A stretch of 64,000 bases of DNA from Portunus trituberculatus (taxonomy: Eukaryota > Arthropoda > Malacostraca > Decapoda > Portunidae): contig NW_025541370.1 of the NCBI RefSeq assembly GCF_017591435.1, positions 103,733 to 167,732 of the forward strand, given 5' to 3'. Shown here piece by piece: positions 62,852 to 64,000 of this stretch. The notes below the pieces were generated by a model. The model did not search any database, had not been told where the DNA came from, and saw only the letters and a list, made by a program, of their open reading frames with translations. Position 1 is the stretch's first letter. Every line of letters starts with the position of its first letter. Both the position numbers and the translations under genes were made by a program.

Positions 62852-63513
62852 GATGCTTATTTTAGCCAAAAGTCAAGATAGAACCATTTCCTCAACTTTT
62901 CCTCTTCATTGCGAGGTTTGCATACTTCCATCCAGCTTGTACAGAACACTGCATCTGTGCACCTCTAGTCATCACCAGCCAGCGCGTCTGCGGTCATCTC
63001 TTCAGAACACGCACCAACACAACCCAGACCAGTGAACGCACCTACCACGCAACCCTGGAACAACAAAAAATACCATATAAAACCACACACCCAAAAATAA
63101 ATAAAACTGAGGCTCCAGGATTGCCACCATGGTGCACTAACCAGGGCATTACTGAAGAAGACTAGATAATTAACATGTACCTGGAAGAGAATGGTTAGCA
63201 GCGCCGCCTATCGCCCTATGCCTAACACCTAATGCCTTGCAAACCGTAATTTGTACTCGACTTTATTACGAAGAGTTGCTCCAGCGGTGTCAGTCCCACG
63301 GTGTGAGGAGAAGGAGGGAGTTAGTGTGGTGTGATTATCAAAGCTAGTATTTCATTATTAACGGAGATCAGTATAGGAGTCACGTGGTTCAGGTTAATGC
63401 TTAGTACTTTACTGCAGTGATAACGAGGCTTAAATAACAACCTCAACTTACCAAATCCAACGCGAGGGTGAATATAAAGCTGAACAAGCAGTTTTCTTGA
63501 GTTTTCAATTGAG

Positions 63514-64000
63514 TGGGATATTACTTCAAATTAGTTTATGGTAAGCATTGGAGTGGTGATTATTTGTGAATGATTGTGTGTGTTAGATTAGGTATAAGAT
63601 TTTTCTTTTCCATTTCAGATTGCACATTTTTGTGTGATAGGGGTGCTAACCTGCAAGACACAATGAAATGCATTCTTAGGTATGCTGTGACAAACTCCTT
63701 GGCTGTGCAATACAACTGCTGTGGCAAAGGAGAGAAACACAGTTTTTGCCATCTTGAAGTTGCAGGATACCATTATCAGTAAGTATAGTAGTTCAATTTG
63801 TTTGAATCTATTTATCTATTCTATTCTCTTATGCCTCACTCTCTGCAGGAGTGTCCCATAACGGGTGGCTACGGCAGAAGAGCCTCCACCTCCCTCTGTC
63901 CATACATTCTCTTCTTGCTTGTTCTAGCACTCCTTTCCCACTCAAGTAAAATTTTTGAGTGCTGTTTGTTTCATGTAACATATCAGTGATATTTATATAC
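63514..64000 (+). CDS. DUF4806-like gene, copy 4 (partial at window end)
   Basis: Identical layout to 49944-50671: exon 1 63514-63540, intron 63541-63618, exon 2 63619-63778 with the open reading GANLQDTMKCILRYAVTNSL and GKGEKHSF, then donor GTAAGTA. Exon 3 is expected ~140 bp beyond the window end. The exon 2 frame is intact, as in copy 3. Confidence 0.58.
63576..64000 (-). repeat. AB module, B part, copy 4 (partial)
   Basis: Matches 50006-50430 base for base as far as I can follow, and runs off the window. Confidence 0.9.

Larger units (their letters stand above)
61531..63575 (-). repeat. AB module, A part, copy 4 (inverted, with insertion)
   Basis: Matches 48981-50005 except that ~985 bp (61692-62675) of retrotransposon and other DNA interrupts the (CA)n tract. 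It contains TATAGGAGTCACGTGG where copy 3 has one G fewer. Otherwise it holds the same content as the other A copies. Confidence 0.9.

Overview
This window is a eukaryotic, satellite-dominated, gene-poor region, most probably from a decapod crustacean and perhaps a crab. Two things point there. One is a dispersed retrotransposon 3' end, with its GGGCCTGGGCTTTATGCTC core and TAGGTAAATAC-type tail next to (CA)n, of a kind I associate with decapod genomes. The other is a matching jockey/CR1-like reverse-transcriptase fragment. There is no bacterial-style gene organisation. Two N runs of exactly 500 bases (13880-14379 and 33105-33604) are scaffold gaps, so the window is three contigs.

Three repeat systems make up almost everything. 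(1) SAT: five arrays of an ~801-bp higher-order repeat (HOR) built of five different ~158-162-bp monomers. Arrays lie at 1259-12221, 16373-23247 (with a diverged monomeric edge to 24378) and 26384-33104 in one orientation, and at 38354-48737 and 52793-60198 in the other. (2) C: an AT-rich family of ~290-340-bp units whose orientation flips repeatedly, giving long hairpins and a ~1.46-kb higher-order unit. It fills 12351-16372, 33605-38260, 51091-52570 and 60199-61530, and a single C unit bridges every A-to-SAT junction. (3) AB: a ~1.8-kb module seen four times (window start, 24379-26139, 48981-50747 inverted, 61531-64000 inverted). It carries microsatellites, a retrotransposon tail and a small three-exon gene fragment that looks like the C-terminal half of a DUF4806-type protein.

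Layout: A, SAT1, C with gap 1, SAT2, diverged edge, B-A, SAT3, gap 2, C, inverted SAT4, inverted A-B, a ~340-bp single-copy stretch with one convincing internal exon, C, inverted SAT5, C, inverted A carrying a reverse-transcriptase pseudogene, inverted B. The right part is therefore largely the reverse complement of the left. Shared rare variants at the same HOR positions show that SAT1 and SAT4 are copies of one ancestral array. They may be a recent inverted duplication, or two haplotypes or copies placed head to head across the gaps.

Genes are few: two readable or partial copies and one frameshifted copy of the DUF4806-like gene, one unidentified exon on the minus strand (50913-51066), and a 5'-truncated, multiply frameshifted reverse transcriptase (61692-62531). 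The many short open frames inside satellite and C sequence are by-products of repetition. I saw no rRNA, tRNA, CRISPR or telomere repeats. Homopolymer lengths vary from copy to copy, so single-base frameshifts should be read with caution.
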